Source: Saprospiraceae bacterium
GTDB lineage: Bacteria; Bacteroidota; Bacteroidia; Chitinophagales; Saprospiraceae
Direction of reading: 5' to 3'
DNA length: 47,770 nucleotides
Assembly (NCBI GenBank): GCA_020629935.1
Contig: JAHDCJ010000010.1
Span: 18,346 to 66,115 of the forward strand
The notes below the pieces were generated by a model. The model was not told where the DNA came from and did no database searches. It worked only from the letters and a program-made list of their open reading frames with translations. Within the stretch, counting starts at the first letter, position 1. Each line of letters opens with the position of its first letter. Shown in pieces: positions 27,892 through 36,580 of the stretch. Position numbers and translations under genes: made by a program.

Positions 27892-27922
27892 AATAATGAA
27901 GTAATAATGAAGTAATAATGAA
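27892..27922 (+). repeat. 11-bp tandem repeat across the sulfotransferase start
   Basis: Units AATAATGAAGT at 27892 and 27903, then AATAATGAA at 27914. The ATG of the third unit (27918) starts the sulfotransferase. The ATGs of units one and two (27896 and 27907) each read ATG AAG TAA, two-codon ORFs. Confidence 0.85.
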
Positions 27923-28511
27923 CCCATTAATTAAAACCATATTTAGAAAGCCATATTATTTATTCAAAGAAATTAAACTATACTTTAAAAAACCCGTGTA
28001 TAATAGTAAAGTCTTTTGCATTGGTTATAATAAAACAGGAACTACTACTTTAGGTAAATCTTTAGAACAATTAGGTTTAAACAATAGCTCATTTAATAAA
28101 AAAGTTTGGCGTAAATATTACGCCAATAAACAATTTGACAAAATCTTAAAATATACAGCAAAATTTGATTCAACGGATGATCTTCCATGGTTAAAAACAG
28201 ATATGATTCCTCTATTAGATCAAACATTTCCCAATAGCAAATTTATCTATTTAACTCGAGATGAAGAATCTTGGAAAAATTCGTTAATGAAATGGACTTT
28301 CAAAGTCAAAGGATTTTATCCTAATATTGAAGAAGAACTTATCCTTTTCCGAGAACATAAGGCATTTGTACTTGATTATTTTAAAAATCGTCCTAAAGAT
28401 CAATTTATTATTTTAGACATCAAAGATCAAAAAGGATTTAAGAAGCTTGCTCATTTTATAGGTAGAACACCTATACAAGATCATTTTCCTCACTTCAACA
28501 AATCTTCTTAG
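27918..28511 (+). CDS. Sulfotransferase family protein
   Basis: 197 residues, short for a sulfotransferase but with both PAPS-binding signatures: the 5'-phosphosulfate loop GYNKTGTTTL (residues 36-45) near the N-terminus and the 3'-phosphate site FIYLTRDEESWKNS (Arg114 and Ser118). It would move sulfate from PAPS to a sugar, lipid or other acceptor. The layout matches the single-domain Sulfotransfer_4-like (P-loop NTPase fold) group found in surface polysaccharide and small-metabolite clusters. The gene is lone, very AT-rich and rich in Lys, Phe and Asn, and has a short orphan ORF and a tandem repeat upstream, which together suggest acquired DNA. It lies 62 bp before dnaG. Acceptor unknown. 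Confidence 0.8.
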   Translation: MNPLIKTIFRKPYYLFKEIKLYFKKPVYNSKVFCIGYNKTGTTTLGKSLEQLGLNNSSFNKKVWRKYYANKQFDKILKYTAKFDSTDDLPWLKTDMIPLLDQTFPNSKFIYLTRDEESWKNSLMKWTFKVKGFYPNIEEELILFREHKAFVLDYFKNRPKDQFIILDIKDQKGFKKLAHFIGRTPIQDHFPHFNKSS

Positions 28512-28573
28512 GCCAAGAAGAATGGTGAATCAAAAAAGGATAATTCCTTACAATTGTGTAATTTCGAATAATT

Positions 28574-30517
28574 ATGATTTCTCAAAAGACCATACAAGAA
28601 ATTTTTGAAACGGCGAAGATAGAAGATGTCGTGGGTGACTTTGTAAATTTACGTCGTAGAGGCGTGAATTTAATTGGCGTTTGTCCTTTTCACAATGAAA
28701 AAACGCCTTCCTTTACTGTTTCCCCTTCTAAAAATATTTATAAATGTTTTGGTTGTGGCGCTGGAGGAAATTCAGTCAATTTTTTGATGGAGCATGAAAA
28801 TCTGACTTATCCGGAAGCGCTACGTCAATTAGCTCAAAAATTTAATATTGAAATTGAAGAAACGGTAGATACCACGGAGCAATTAGAGGAAAGGCAACGT
28901 ATGGATAGTCTTTATCTCATCAATGATTTTGCCCAAAAATGGTTTACTAAACAACTCTTTGAGACAGATGAGGGAAAGAGTGTAGGACTCTCCTACTTTA
29001 AGCAACGTGGATTTCGAGAAGAAACGATCAAGAAATTTGGTTTGGGTTATGCGCCAAAAACCAAAGACGAATTTACGGTACAAGCCCAACATAAAGGCTA
29101 CAAAAAAGAGCTTTTAATTGAAGCGGGTTTAACTTCTAAAAGAGGATTTGATTTTTTTCGGAGTCGAGTGCAGTTTGCTATTCGCAATGGATCAGGGAAA
29201 GTGGTTGGTTTTGGAGGACGAATTTTAGATAGTAAAGCTAAAACAGCCAAATACATTAACACTCCAGATTCGGAGGTGTACAATAAGAGTAAGATTTTAT
29301 ATGGTATTTATTTCGCTAAAAAAACGATTCGTCAAGAAGACAATTGTTTGTTAGTTGAAGGATATACAGATGTAGTTTCGCTAAGTCAATCTGGAATTGA
29401 GAATGTGGTGGCTTCTTCTGGAACTTCCTTAACCATTGATCAAATTCGTTTGATTAAACGACATACCGAAAATATTACGATGTTGTTTGATGGAGACCCT
29501 GCAGGAATTAAAGCAGCCTTACGTGGTTTAGATTTGATCTTAGAACAAGGATTAAATGTTCGGATTGTATTACTTCCAGAAAAAGAAGATCCTGATTCTT
29601 ATTTAACCAAAGTGGGTACCCAAGCATTTAAGCAATTTATTGCCGATAATGCCAGTGATTTTATTTTATTCAAAACCAATTTACTTCTAGAAGAGACCAA
29701 GGGCGATCCAGTAAAGAAATCTGCATTAATACAAGATATTGTACAAAGTATTAGTAAGATTTTTGATCCGATTAAACGATCCGTCTTTATTAAAGAATGT
29801 GCGGAAAGATTGGAGATCAATGAACAAATATTGGTAGCTGCCACGAATAAAATCATGCAAACAGAGATTGCGAAGAGGCGACAAAAAGAGATTGCAAAAG
29901 AAGTACAAGAGCAAGCACCGATTCCCGAAAGTGAACTAGGGGAAATACCAAAGAGGAACAGAGGCACTCAAGCCATTTCAGATGATTTTCAAGAAAAAGA
30001 TATTGTTCGACTTTTAGTGGCATTCGCAGATCATGAATTGGAACCTGAAGTCTCGGTTGCTCGGTATATTTTATCCAATATGGAAGAAATCATGAATGAG
30101 TTTGATAATGATTTGTATAAAAAAATGATTGAAATCGTAGCCGAACGTTTGCAGAAGAATCTAGCTATGCCGAATACTTTTTTCACGACACATGAAGATA
30201 AAGAAATTCGAAAAACGGCTATTGATTTATTGAGCTCAAAACATGAATATAGTCCAAATTGGGAAGAAAAGCATGAAAGCTTTATGCATACTCAACCGAT
30301 GCCAGATCAAAATTGGAAAAAAGATACGATTAATGGAGTGGATCGGTTTAAGTTTAAAAAGGTTATTCGTTTAGAGAAACAAAATCAGGAGAAGCTTAAA
30401 GCTTTAGGCAAAGAAGATGTCATTAGCCTCATGAAGATTTTAAAGGTGCAAAAAAAGCTTCAAGAGATTAGAATAGAATTAGGCACTCGAATTGGCACAG
30501 TTGGCGCCATTAAATAA
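28574..30517 (+). CDS. dnaG: DNA primase DnaG
   Basis: Makes RNA primers for DNA replication together with the DnaB helicase. Order of domains: N-terminal CHC2 zinc-binding domain (ligands Cys37, His40, Cys58 and Cys61 in VCPFHNEKTPSF and YKCFGCGAGG), RNA polymerase/TOPRIM core with catalytic Glu262 in LLVEGYTDV and DGDPAG (Asp306, Asp308), and a C-terminal helical region of the DnaB-interaction type. Length 647 aa is normal for the phylum. The C-terminal part is rich in Lys, Glu and Gln. It ends 58 bp before the PUR-alpha gene, facing it, with a shared hairpin between them. Assignment is firm. Confidence 0.97.
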   Translation: MISQKTIQEIFETAKIEDVVGDFVNLRRRGVNLIGVCPFHNEKTPSFTVSPSKNIYKCFGCGAGGNSVNFLMEHENLTYPEALRQLAQKFNIEIEETVDTTEQLEERQRMDSLYLINDFAQKWFTKQLFETDEGKSVGLSYFKQRGFREETIKKFGLGYAPKTKDEFTVQAQHKGYKKELLIEAGLTSKRGFDFFRSRVQFAIRNGSGKVVGFGGRILDSKAKTAKYINTPDSEVYNKSKILYGIYFAKKTIRQEDNCLLVEGYTDVVSLSQSGIENVVASSGTSLTIDQIRLIKRHTENITMLFDGDPAGIKAALRGLDLILEQGLNVRIVLLPEKEDPDSYLTKVGTQAFKQFIADNASDFILFKTNLLLEETKGDPVKKSALIQDIVQSISKIFDPIKRSVFIKECAERLEINEQILVAATNKIMQTEIAKRRQKEIAKEVQEQAPIPESELGEIPKRNRGTQAISDDFQEKDIVRLLVAFADHELEPEVSVARYILSNMEEIMNEFDNDLYKKMIEIVAERLQKNLAMPNTFFTTHEDKEIRKTAIDLLSSKHEYSPNWEEKHESFMHTQPMPDQNWKKDTINGVDRFKFKKVIRLEKQNQEKLKALGKEDVISLMKILKVQKKLQEIRIELGTRIGTVGAIK

Positions 30518-30518
30518 A

Positions 30519-30554
30519 AAAAGGAATTTCAACATATATGTCAAAATTCCTTTT
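30519..30554. terminator. Terminator between dnaG and the PUR-alpha gene
   Basis: Arms AAAAGGAATTT (30519-30529) and AAATTCCTTTT (30544-30554) enclose a 14-nt loop and give T-rich ends in both directions. Placed between convergent genes. Confidence 0.7.
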
Positions 30555-30575
30555 CAATATTTTTTATAAAACGGA

Positions 30576-31049
30576 TTACCATTTTAAGTCATCATCATCA
30601 TCGTCAATGACATCATCTTCTGGAGTAGACGTATCTGCTTCTTCGATTACTTCTTCTGCCGCTTCGGCGTTTAGTTTTTCATCTGCTACTTCTTCCACGA
30701 CTTCATCCGATTTATCTTTATTATAATGATCAAGCGTGCCTTCTGCTTTACGTCTTTCATATTCTTCATGTCTACGATCGTATTCATCATAGTCATAATC
30801 AGGCATTAAATCTGTTTTGATATGCTTGACAGTATCTTCTAAGCCTGCCACAAAACGATTAAAGTCTTCTTTGTAGAGGAAAATCTTATGTCTTTCATAA
30901 CCATCGCCTTCAAATCTTCGAGTAGATTCAGTTATGGTAAGATAATAATCGTTTCCTTTAGTTCTTCTTACGTCAAAGAAATAAGTTCTACGTTTTCCTG
31001 CTCTCACTTTTTTGGAGTATACCGATTCAAATCTTCTTTTATCATCCAC
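30576..31049 (-). CDS. PUR-alpha-like DNA/RNA-binding protein (DUF3276)
   Basis: 157 residues. The N-terminal about 85 residues match the bacterial PUR repeat family (DUF3276): KKVRAGKRRTYFFDVRRTKGNDYYLTI followed by RRFEGDGYERHKIFLYKEDF and a helix. PUR proteins bind single-stranded nucleic acid through curved beta-sheets and act as dimers; Borrelia BpuR is a studied example. The tail (about 95-157) is very acidic, ending DDVIDDDDDDLKW, which may self-regulate nucleic acid binding. Cytosolic. A -7-like TAAATTTG lies at 31105-31098 on the minus strand. It is transcribed alone or after the ABC transporter. Confidence 0.88.
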   Translation of the reverse strand: MDDKRRFESVYSKKVRAGKRRTYFFDVRRTKGNDYYLTITESTRRFEGDGYERHKIFLYKEDFNRFVAGLEDTVKHIKTDLMPDYDYDEYDRRHEEYERRKAEGTLDHYNKDKSDEVVEEVADEKLNAEAAEEVIEEADTSTPEDDVIDDDDDDLKW

Positions 31050-31133
31050 GATCTCAGTAGGTTTATTTGATTAATATTTATTTGGTTTCACACCAAACAA
31101 ATTTAAATATAAAATTTTTTAAAAAAGAAACAT

Positions 31134-32921
31134 TTATGGTTTTATTTCAAAATCTTCCGACTTTTGTTTCTCGAAAAGATCGAAATAAAATGCTTTATTC
31201 GCTAAAAGCTCTTGATGAGTTCCTTTTTCTATTATTTTTCCATCATCTAAAACGATAATTAGGTCAAAATTGAGCAGGGCATAAATACGATGTGTAATAA
31301 TAATTGCTGTTTTATCTGCCAATTCTTTTTGGAAGTAAGAGAGGATTTGTTCTTCGGTATTGGTATCTACTGCAGAGAGGCAATCATCCAAGATTAAGAT
31401 ATTAGGCTTTTTGATTAAAGCCCTTGCAATAGAAATGCGTTGTTTTTGGCCGCCGGACAAGGTTACCCCTCTTTCCCCTACAATGGTTTCATATCCATTA
31501 CTTAGACCTAAAATCTCCTTATGTACTGCGGCAAATTGAGCATATGTTTCTACTTCTTTACCCTCTGTTTTTTTACCAAAAGCAATATTATTTCTTACGG
31601 TATCAGAAAACAGAAAAACATCTTGAGGTACATAACCAATTTCATCACGTAGCACAAACATATTATGGTCTGGTATCGCACGATCATCTATTTTAATTGC
31701 TCCAGAAGTAGCATCATACATTCTTACCAATAAATCTGCAATTGTGGTTTTCCCCGATCCTGTTTTTCCGATAATTGCCATTCTTTGTCCTTTTTTCAAA
31801 TGAAAAGAAACATTTTTTAGTGCTTCTATTCCTGTATCTGGATAAACAAAACTGACTTTATCAAATTGAATATCTCCTTGGATATGATAAGATTCAGTAG
31901 ATTGGTTTTTGAGTTCGGGTTCTGTTTTTAAAAATTCGTTAATTCGCTTTTGAGAAGCAGCTGCTCTTTGCACAATAGACGCCACCCATCCTATAGCCGT
32001 AACAGGCCAAGTGAGCATATTTACATAGATGACAAATTCTGCAATATTTCCTGGGGTAATGTTGCCAACAAAAACTTGAAGACCACTAATATAAATGGTA
32101 ATGATGGTACTTACTCCAATCAACAAAATCATTAAAGGATGAAATAGGGCCTCTACACGAACAAGACTCAATGATTTTTCTTTAAAGGAAACACTTTCTT
32201 TATCAAAATGCTTTAACATGGGCTCCTCTTGGACATATGATTTTATTACTCGAATTCCAGAGTAGACCTCTTGAGAGATACTATTTAAATTTGACAATTG
32301 AGCTTGGATACGTTCACTCTTTTTATTGATTAAATTGCTTACGTAAAAGATGGAAATAGATAAAAAGGGCAAAGGGAGCAAAGTATACAAAGTAAGCTCT
32401 ACACTCACAGACAGCATGGAATAAATAACAAGTCCAAAGAGGGTAAACAGGTTGATTCCATACATTACCGCAGGACCAAGATACATTCGAACTTTATTGA
32501 CATCTTCGGTGATGCGTGCCATCAAGTCTCCAGTATTATTTCTTTTATAAAAGGCAGTATCTAGTTTTTGGTAATGCGAATAAATTTCTGCTCTTAAATC
32601 ATATTCAATAAGTCGAGACATTACAATGATGGTTTGCCGCATAAAGTACATGAAGACCCCCATAATAAGCGCCAAAATTAAAACGGCGCCACCAAAAAGC
32701 AGCAATATCTTAGCTAGGTATTGATAATAATTCGTTTGTAAAACAAACCCATCACTACTTTGAAACAAGCCCAAATTTTCAACAACCAAATCTAAAGCAT
32801 ATCGAATCGCTTGTGGCTGAAGCACTCTAAAATAGTTTTGAGCAGCCACAAATAAGATTCCAATCAAAAATCGATAACGATATTTGTAAAAATACTTATT
32901 TAAATGAGCAAGTTCTTTCAT
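31134..32921 (-). CDS. ABC-type exporter, fused membrane and ATPase domains (MsbA-like)
   Basis: 595-residue half-transporter that would work as a homodimer. Residues about 1-315 form the six-helix transmembrane domain (ABC_membrane). Residues about 345-580 hold the ATPase: Walker A GKTGSGKTT, Q-loop in GYVPQDVFLFSDTVRNNIAFG, signature LSGGQKQR, Walker B ILILDD and the switch His in IIITHR. A likely -7 box TATATTTG at 32939-32932 lies just before the start. Close relatives export lipids, peptides or drugs; substrate is not predictable. Good match to the usual family length. Confidence 0.95.
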   Translation of the reverse strand: MKELAHLNKYFYKYRYRFLIGILFVAAQNYFRVLQPQAIRYALDLVVENLGLFQSSDGFVLQTNYYQYLAKILLLFGGAVLILALIMGVFMYFMRQTIIVMSRLIEYDLRAEIYSHYQKLDTAFYKRNNTGDLMARITEDVNKVRMYLGPAVMYGINLFTLFGLVIYSMLSVSVELTLYTLLPLPFLSISIFYVSNLINKKSERIQAQLSNLNSISQEVYSGIRVIKSYVQEEPMLKHFDKESVSFKEKSLSLVRVEALFHPLMILLIGVSTIITIYISGLQVFVGNITPGNIAEFVIYVNMLTWPVTAIGWVASIVQRAAASQKRINEFLKTEPELKNQSTESYHIQGDIQFDKVSFVYPDTGIEALKNVSFHLKKGQRMAIIGKTGSGKTTIADLLVRMYDATSGAIKIDDRAIPDHNMFVLRDEIGYVPQDVFLFSDTVRNNIAFGKKTEGKEVETYAQFAAVHKEILGLSNGYETIVGERGVTLSGGQKQRISIARALIKKPNILILDDCLSAVDTNTEEQILSYFQKELADKTAIIITHRIYALLNFDLIIVLDDGKIIEKGTHQELLANKAFYFDLFEKQKSEDFEIKP

Positions 32922-32931
32922 AATGAGGTCA

Positions 32932-32939
32932 CAAATATA
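32932..32939 (-). promoter_or_regulatory. Candidate -7 element for the ABC exporter
   Basis: TATATTTG on the minus strand matches TAnnTTTG and lies 10 bp upstream of the ATG, giving a nearly leaderless mRNA. No clear TTTG -33 box at 19 bp. Confidence 0.35.
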
Positions 32940-33153
32940 AAATTAAACTTCAATCTACCTACTTTGGTTTAAATAAATATGGCCGATGATTAGATATTTT
33001 TTTGTCATAAAAAAATAAAGTTTCTAAATTGACAAAAAAAAGTAAGATTTGATTTTTAGAGTTATAAAAAATATAGTTTCTTTGCGAACAAGATATTTAA
33101 AAGAAATATAATGTAGGTGATGTTCACCAAAACAAAAAACAGGTTCCTTCCCC

Positions 33154-34092
33154 ATGTTAAGTAGACGAAATGTTCGGGTAAAAGTGATGCAAGTTCTTTA
33201 TGCTTTAAGTAAAGATGAAGCTGCGACTGAAAAGCACGGAAAACAATATTATAATGATAGTATTGAGCGTTCCTTTGATTTATACCTTCTCAATTTAAAT
33301 CATTTGGTAAGCTCTACCGAATTTGTTTTGGAAGATGCTAAACGTCGAAAGGAGAAACATTTGCCTACGGAAGAGGATAAGAATTTTTCTATCCGCTTAT
33401 ATAACAATCCTATCATTAAACATATCGCTAATAATGATGCGTTTTTAGAAGCCATTCGCAAACGTAAACTTAAAATTAGCGCTAATGACAAAGATATCAA
33501 CCGCAAATATTATTATGAATTTGCAAAAACCCCAGAGTTTAAGGCTTTCATGGCTTTAGATAGTATCGATTTCACTTCTTCAAAAGATGTTTTACTCCAT
33601 TTTTATAAATCACTAACAAAAAGTGAATTGTTTAATGAACAAATGGAAGATTACTCCCCTACTTGGTTAGATGATAAATCTTTAGTCATTGGAGCAATTA
33701 AAAAGACGTTAAAAAACCCAGAACCCCAAGCCGATTTTTTCAATGCCTATTTCCCAGATAAAGAAACAGTAGAAGAATTTGGTTCTGAGTTGTTACATAA
33801 ATGCATAAAAGCAGATAAAGAACTTTTTGAAATTATAGAACCCAAATTAACGAATTGGGATGCTGATCGTGTGGCAGCAATTGATATGCTTTTATTAAAG
33901 ATGGCTGTGTGTGAGTTAATTTACTTCCCCAGTATACCAACAAAGGTAACCATTAATGAATTTGTGGATATTTCCAAAATTTACAGTACCCCAAAAAGTA
34001 AAGAGTTTATTAATGGTATTTTAGATAAACTAATGAAATTACTTGAAAAAGAAGGTCGTATTAAAAAGAAAGGAAGAGGATTAATTGATTAA
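33154..34092 (+). CDS. nusB: Transcription antitermination factor NusB (long Bacteroidota form)
   Basis: NusB joins NusE in rRNA antitermination complexes. This protein is 312 aa rather than the usual about 140: a phylum-specific N-terminal half of about 180 residues (SRRNVRVKVMQVLYALSKDE...) precedes the classic NusB helical domain (about 195-300), which contains NWDADRVAAIDMLLLKMAVCEL and KVTINEFVDISKIYSTPKSKEFINGILD. That C-terminal signature is unambiguous. Cytosolic. In many Bacteroidota, nusB is followed directly by DUF1573 and yajC; here an OmpA-like gene lies between them. Confidence 0.93.
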   Translation: MLSRRNVRVKVMQVLYALSKDEAATEKHGKQYYNDSIERSFDLYLLNLNHLVSSTEFVLEDAKRRKEKHLPTEEDKNFSIRLYNNPIIKHIANNDAFLEAIRKRKLKISANDKDINRKYYYEFAKTPEFKAFMALDSIDFTSSKDVLLHFYKSLTKSELFNEQMEDYSPTWLDDKSLVIGAIKKTLKNPEPQADFFNAYFPDKETVEEFGSELLHKCIKADKELFEIIEPKLTNWDADRVAAIDMLLLKMAVCELIYFPSIPTKVTINEFVDISKIYSTPKSKEFINGILDKLMKLLEKEGRIKKKGRGLID

Positions 34093-34173
34093 CTCCATAT
34101 TCATTTTTTATTCAAATATGTATCTTTTCTTATAAGAAACTCCAATTATCTAATTAGAGTTTAAAATTATTAT

Positions 34174-34181
34174 TACTTTTG
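34174..34181 (+). promoter_or_regulatory. Candidate -7 element of the OmpA-like gene
   Basis: TACTTTTG followed by C fits TAnnTTTG, 80 bp before the ATG at 34262. The -33 box is not obvious at the expected spacing. Confidence 0.45.
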
Positions 34182-34261
34182 CACAATAATTGTAGTATGA
34201 TTATTTTTAATCATATTTATCAATTTAATGTAAACCACAGAATTCTCAAAACACTTAACTG

Positions 34262-35761
34262 ATGAAAAAAACACTCTTACCTATCCTGCTATGTTTTGCG
34301 ATTGCCTTTTGTGCAAGTACCACAAGTAAAGCGCAAGTTTCTTATTACAAAAATGCCATTACTTACAAAGCAATAGCCACTGACTACAAAACGCTACAAC
34401 TAAACAATTTCTTTAACGTTGCGAACCACGAACCAGGAGCAGAAATTGCCTATGGTAGATACCTTAACAAATCATTAAATCTAAAATTTCCAATGCGAAT
34501 TGGGAGAATGGATTATCCTATGAATGATAGTATGTTTTACACGAATGACCTTATGGTTAGTGGTGATGCGACTTTAGTTTATAAGTTAAATAATGATTAT
34601 ATTCTTAACGAAGGTGCTGTAATTGCTCCCTACCTATTCGCAGGTGCAGGAGTAAATTATTTAAGCCCTTTAAGTGAGAAAAAAATTGACCTTCAAATTC
34701 CTTTAGGACTTGGTTTTAACATCAAGCTTTGGGAAAATTTATACCTTCAATTACAAGGAGAATACCGATTCTCTGCGCTTAAAGACTACAGTAACTTGAC
34801 TTATTCTGGTGGACTTCACTTTATGTTCGGTAAAGGAAAAATGGAAGAACCAGTGATCCAAGAACCTGAAGATAGAGATGGCGACGGTATTGTTGATGCA
34901 GAAGATAGCTGCCCTGACGTACCTGGAATCGCTGAATTCAAAGGTTGTCCAGATTCAGATAGTGACGGTGTTGCTGATGCTGAAGATGCTTGTCCGAATA
35001 CTGCTGGAATTGTAGCCTTAGGTGGTTGTCCAGATGCAGATGGAGACAAAGTCATTGACAAAGATGATAAATGTCCAAACACACCTGGTCCAGCATCTAA
35101 TAATGGTTGTCCAGAAATTAAAGATGCAGATAAAGATGGTGTAGTAGATGCGGATGATAAATGTCCAAATGAAGCAGGTCCAGCTTCTAATAACGGTTGT
35201 CCTTTACCAAAAGATTCTGATGGTGATGGCGTAATTGATGACAATGATCAGTGTCCTTCTAAAGCAGGTCCAGCTTCTAATAATGGTTGTCCTTTACCTC
35301 CTCCTCCTGCAGATGCAGACAAAGATGGAGTAATTGATGCCAATGATCGATGTCCAAACGAAGCAGGTCCAGCTTCTAACAAAGGATGTCCTGAAATTAA
35401 ACAAGAAGTTAAAGAGACATTGAAATTTGCAATGCGTTCAATCCAGTTTGAAACAGGATCTAATACATTAAAGGCTTCTTCATACAATACATTAGACCAA
35501 ATTGCTAAGATTATGGCTGATTATCCAGCATATAGCTTAAGTATTTCTGGTTATACAGATAGTGTTGGAGATTCAGGACCTAACCAAAAATTATCTGAGC
35601 GTAGAGCGAAGTCTTGTTATGATTACCTAGTAAGTAAAGGAGTAACAGGAAGTCGAATGACTTATATTGGATATGGTGAAGCTAATCCGATTGCAGATAA
35701 CAAAACAAAAGAAGGAAGAGCAATCAACCGACGAGTTGAATTTAATATCTTCTTAAGATAA
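34262..35761 (+). CDS. OmpA-family outer-membrane protein with thrombospondin type 3 repeats
   Basis: 499 residues. Signal peptide 1-25 (SKAQ). Residues about 26-195 form an outer-membrane beta-barrel (LYLQLQGEYRFSALKDYS strand pattern). Residues 204-377 hold six thrombospondin type-3 repeats, Ca2+-binding units such as DRDGDGIVDAEDSCPDVPG, ending GCP. The C-terminal OmpA domain (about 385-497, IQFETGSNTLK ... ISGYTDSVGD ... LSERRAKSCYDYL) binds diaminopimelate in peptidoglycan; Asp in TDSVGD and Arg in LSERRA are the expected contacts. It therefore links outer membrane to cell wall, with Ca2+-rigid spacing. It sits between nusB and the DUF1573-yajC run. Confidence 0.95.
   Translation: MKKTLLPILLCFAIAFCASTTSKAQVSYYKNAITYKAIATDYKTLQLNNFFNVANHEPGAEIAYGRYLNKSLNLKFPMRIGRMDYPMNDSMFYTNDLMVSGDATLVYKLNNDYILNEGAVIAPYLFAGAGVNYLSPLSEKKIDLQIPLGLGFNIKLWENLYLQLQGEYRFSALKDYSNLTYSGGLHFMFGKGKMEEPVIQEPEDRDGDGIVDAEDSCPDVPGIAEFKGCPDSDSDGVADAEDACPNTAGIVALGGCPDADGDKVIDKDDKCPNTPGPASNNGCPEIKDADKDGVVDADDKCPNEAGPASNNGCPLPKDSDGDGVIDDNDQCPSKAGPASNNGCPLPPPPADADKDGVIDANDRCPNEAGPASNKGCPEIKQEVKETLKFAMRSIQFETGSNTLKASSYNTLDQIAKIMADYPAYSLSISGYTDSVGDSGPNQKLSERRAKSCYDYLVSKGVTGSRMTYIGYGEANPIADNKTKEGRAINRRVEFNIFLR
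34871..35392 (+). repeat. Six tandem thrombospondin type-3 repeats
   Basis: Units average about 29 residues with a D-x-D-x-D-G-V-x-D pattern and end in GCP. Units three to six share the segment GPASN(N/K)GCP and almost identical DNA around it, which suggests recent duplication or gene conversion. Confidence 0.85.
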
Positions 35762-35774
35762 ACATGAAAATTGT

Positions 35775-35806
35775 AAAAAAGCCGCAACAATGTTGCGGCT
35801 TTTTTT
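35775..35806 (+). terminator. Intrinsic terminator after the OmpA-like gene
   Basis: Stem GCCGCAAC / GTTGCGGC with a 3-nt loop, extended by A/T pairs and followed by seven T residues, 14 bp past the stop. Confidence 0.93.
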
Positions 35807-35970
35807 ATTTATAGCTTATTGTTTCAAGTTTGATGTACAAAATATTCATACTCATTGTTAAGTATAATAAACCTTAAACAATCTTTAACTAAATTTTTAG
35901 TTGCCTTTAACTAATAAATTCGTTAACTTGCCAACTGGAAATAAATATAGACTTTTTTACTTTGAATCAT

Positions 35971-36001
35971 TTTACATTTAAATCAAAAAAGCCTATTTTT
36001 G
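35971..36001 (+). promoter_or_regulatory. Candidate promoter of the DUF1573-yajC-ybbR-coaE operon
   Basis: TTTA (35971-35974), 19-bp spacer, TATTTTTG (35994-36001), followed by C. The -7 matches the Bacteroidota consensus and the spacer is ideal; the -33 differs from TTTG by one base. Leader of about 30 nt to the ATG at 36038. Confidence 0.6.
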
Positions 36002-36037
36002 CACAAATTTTGATTAACTATTTAAAATTATTAGAGA

Positions 36038-36577
36038 ATGAAAAACTGGACATTAGGACTTTTAATCCTTGCCATAGCATTTGTAAGTTGTAACCAAGAT
36101 AACCCACAAGCTGCCAATGCAAAAGAAAAATCGGTAGCCGAAGTACAAAATCAAAAAAACGTTAAAAACTTAGACGTTAGAAAAGAAACAACTCCAGCTA
36201 TTCCTGAAGATACAGTAAACGTAGCAAAGATGACTTTTACAGAAGAAATCTTCAATTACGGTACAGTAAAAGAAGGAGAAGTGGTAGAACATACCTTCAA
36301 ATTTAAAAATTCAGGTGTTGCTCCATTAACCATTACAAGCGCAAAATCTACTTGTGGTTGTACGGTTCCTGTTTTTCCAAAAGAGCCTATCGCTCCTGGT
36401 GCTGAAGGAGAAATTTCAGTAAAATTCAACACAAAAAACAAGTCTGGAAATCAGAAAAAACCAGTTAATATTGTAGCAAATACTTGGCCTGCAAAAACGA
36501 CTGTCTATATTGATGGTGTAGTAGAAAAAGATCCAAATGCTGCAACAGCTAAAACTGCTCCAGGTTCTAAAAAATAA
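36038..36577 (+). CDS. DUF1573 lipoprotein
   Basis: 179 residues with lipoprotein signal (MKNWTLGLLILAIAFVSC, Cys18) and a DUF1573 domain at about 65-160: TFTEEIFNYGTVKEGEVVEHTFKFKNSGVAPLTI, then TSAKSTCGCTVPVFPKEPIAPGAEGEI. The Cys-Gly-Cys motif is a family hallmark. The domain resembles ASH/MSP-like beta-sandwiches, which bind proteins. In Bacteroidota it regularly precedes yajC and is probably linked to envelope assembly, but its role is not established. It is 3 bp from yajC and heads a run of five closely spaced or overlapping genes. Confidence 0.9.
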   Translation: MKNWTLGLLILAIAFVSCNQDNPQAANAKEKSVAEVQNQKNVKNLDVRKETTPAIPEDTVNVAKMTFTEEIFNYGTVKEGEVVEHTFKFKNSGVAPLTITSAKSTCGCTVPVFPKEPIAPGAEGEISVKFNTKNKSGNQKKPVNIVANTWPAKTTVYIDGVVEKDPNAATAKTAPGSKK

Positions 36578-36580
36578 AAC

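Noticed and set aside
31080..31105. Inverted repeat TTTGGT-5-ACCAAA between the ABC exporter and the PUR gene, as a terminator
   Set aside because: Six-bp arms and no T-run on the required strand; more likely chance or part of the PUR promoter region.
34816..35244. Minus-strand 142-codon ORF rich in Ser/Pro/Gly/Ala inside the OmpA-like gene
   Set aside because: Its repetitive product only mirrors the thrombospondin repeats on the other strand.
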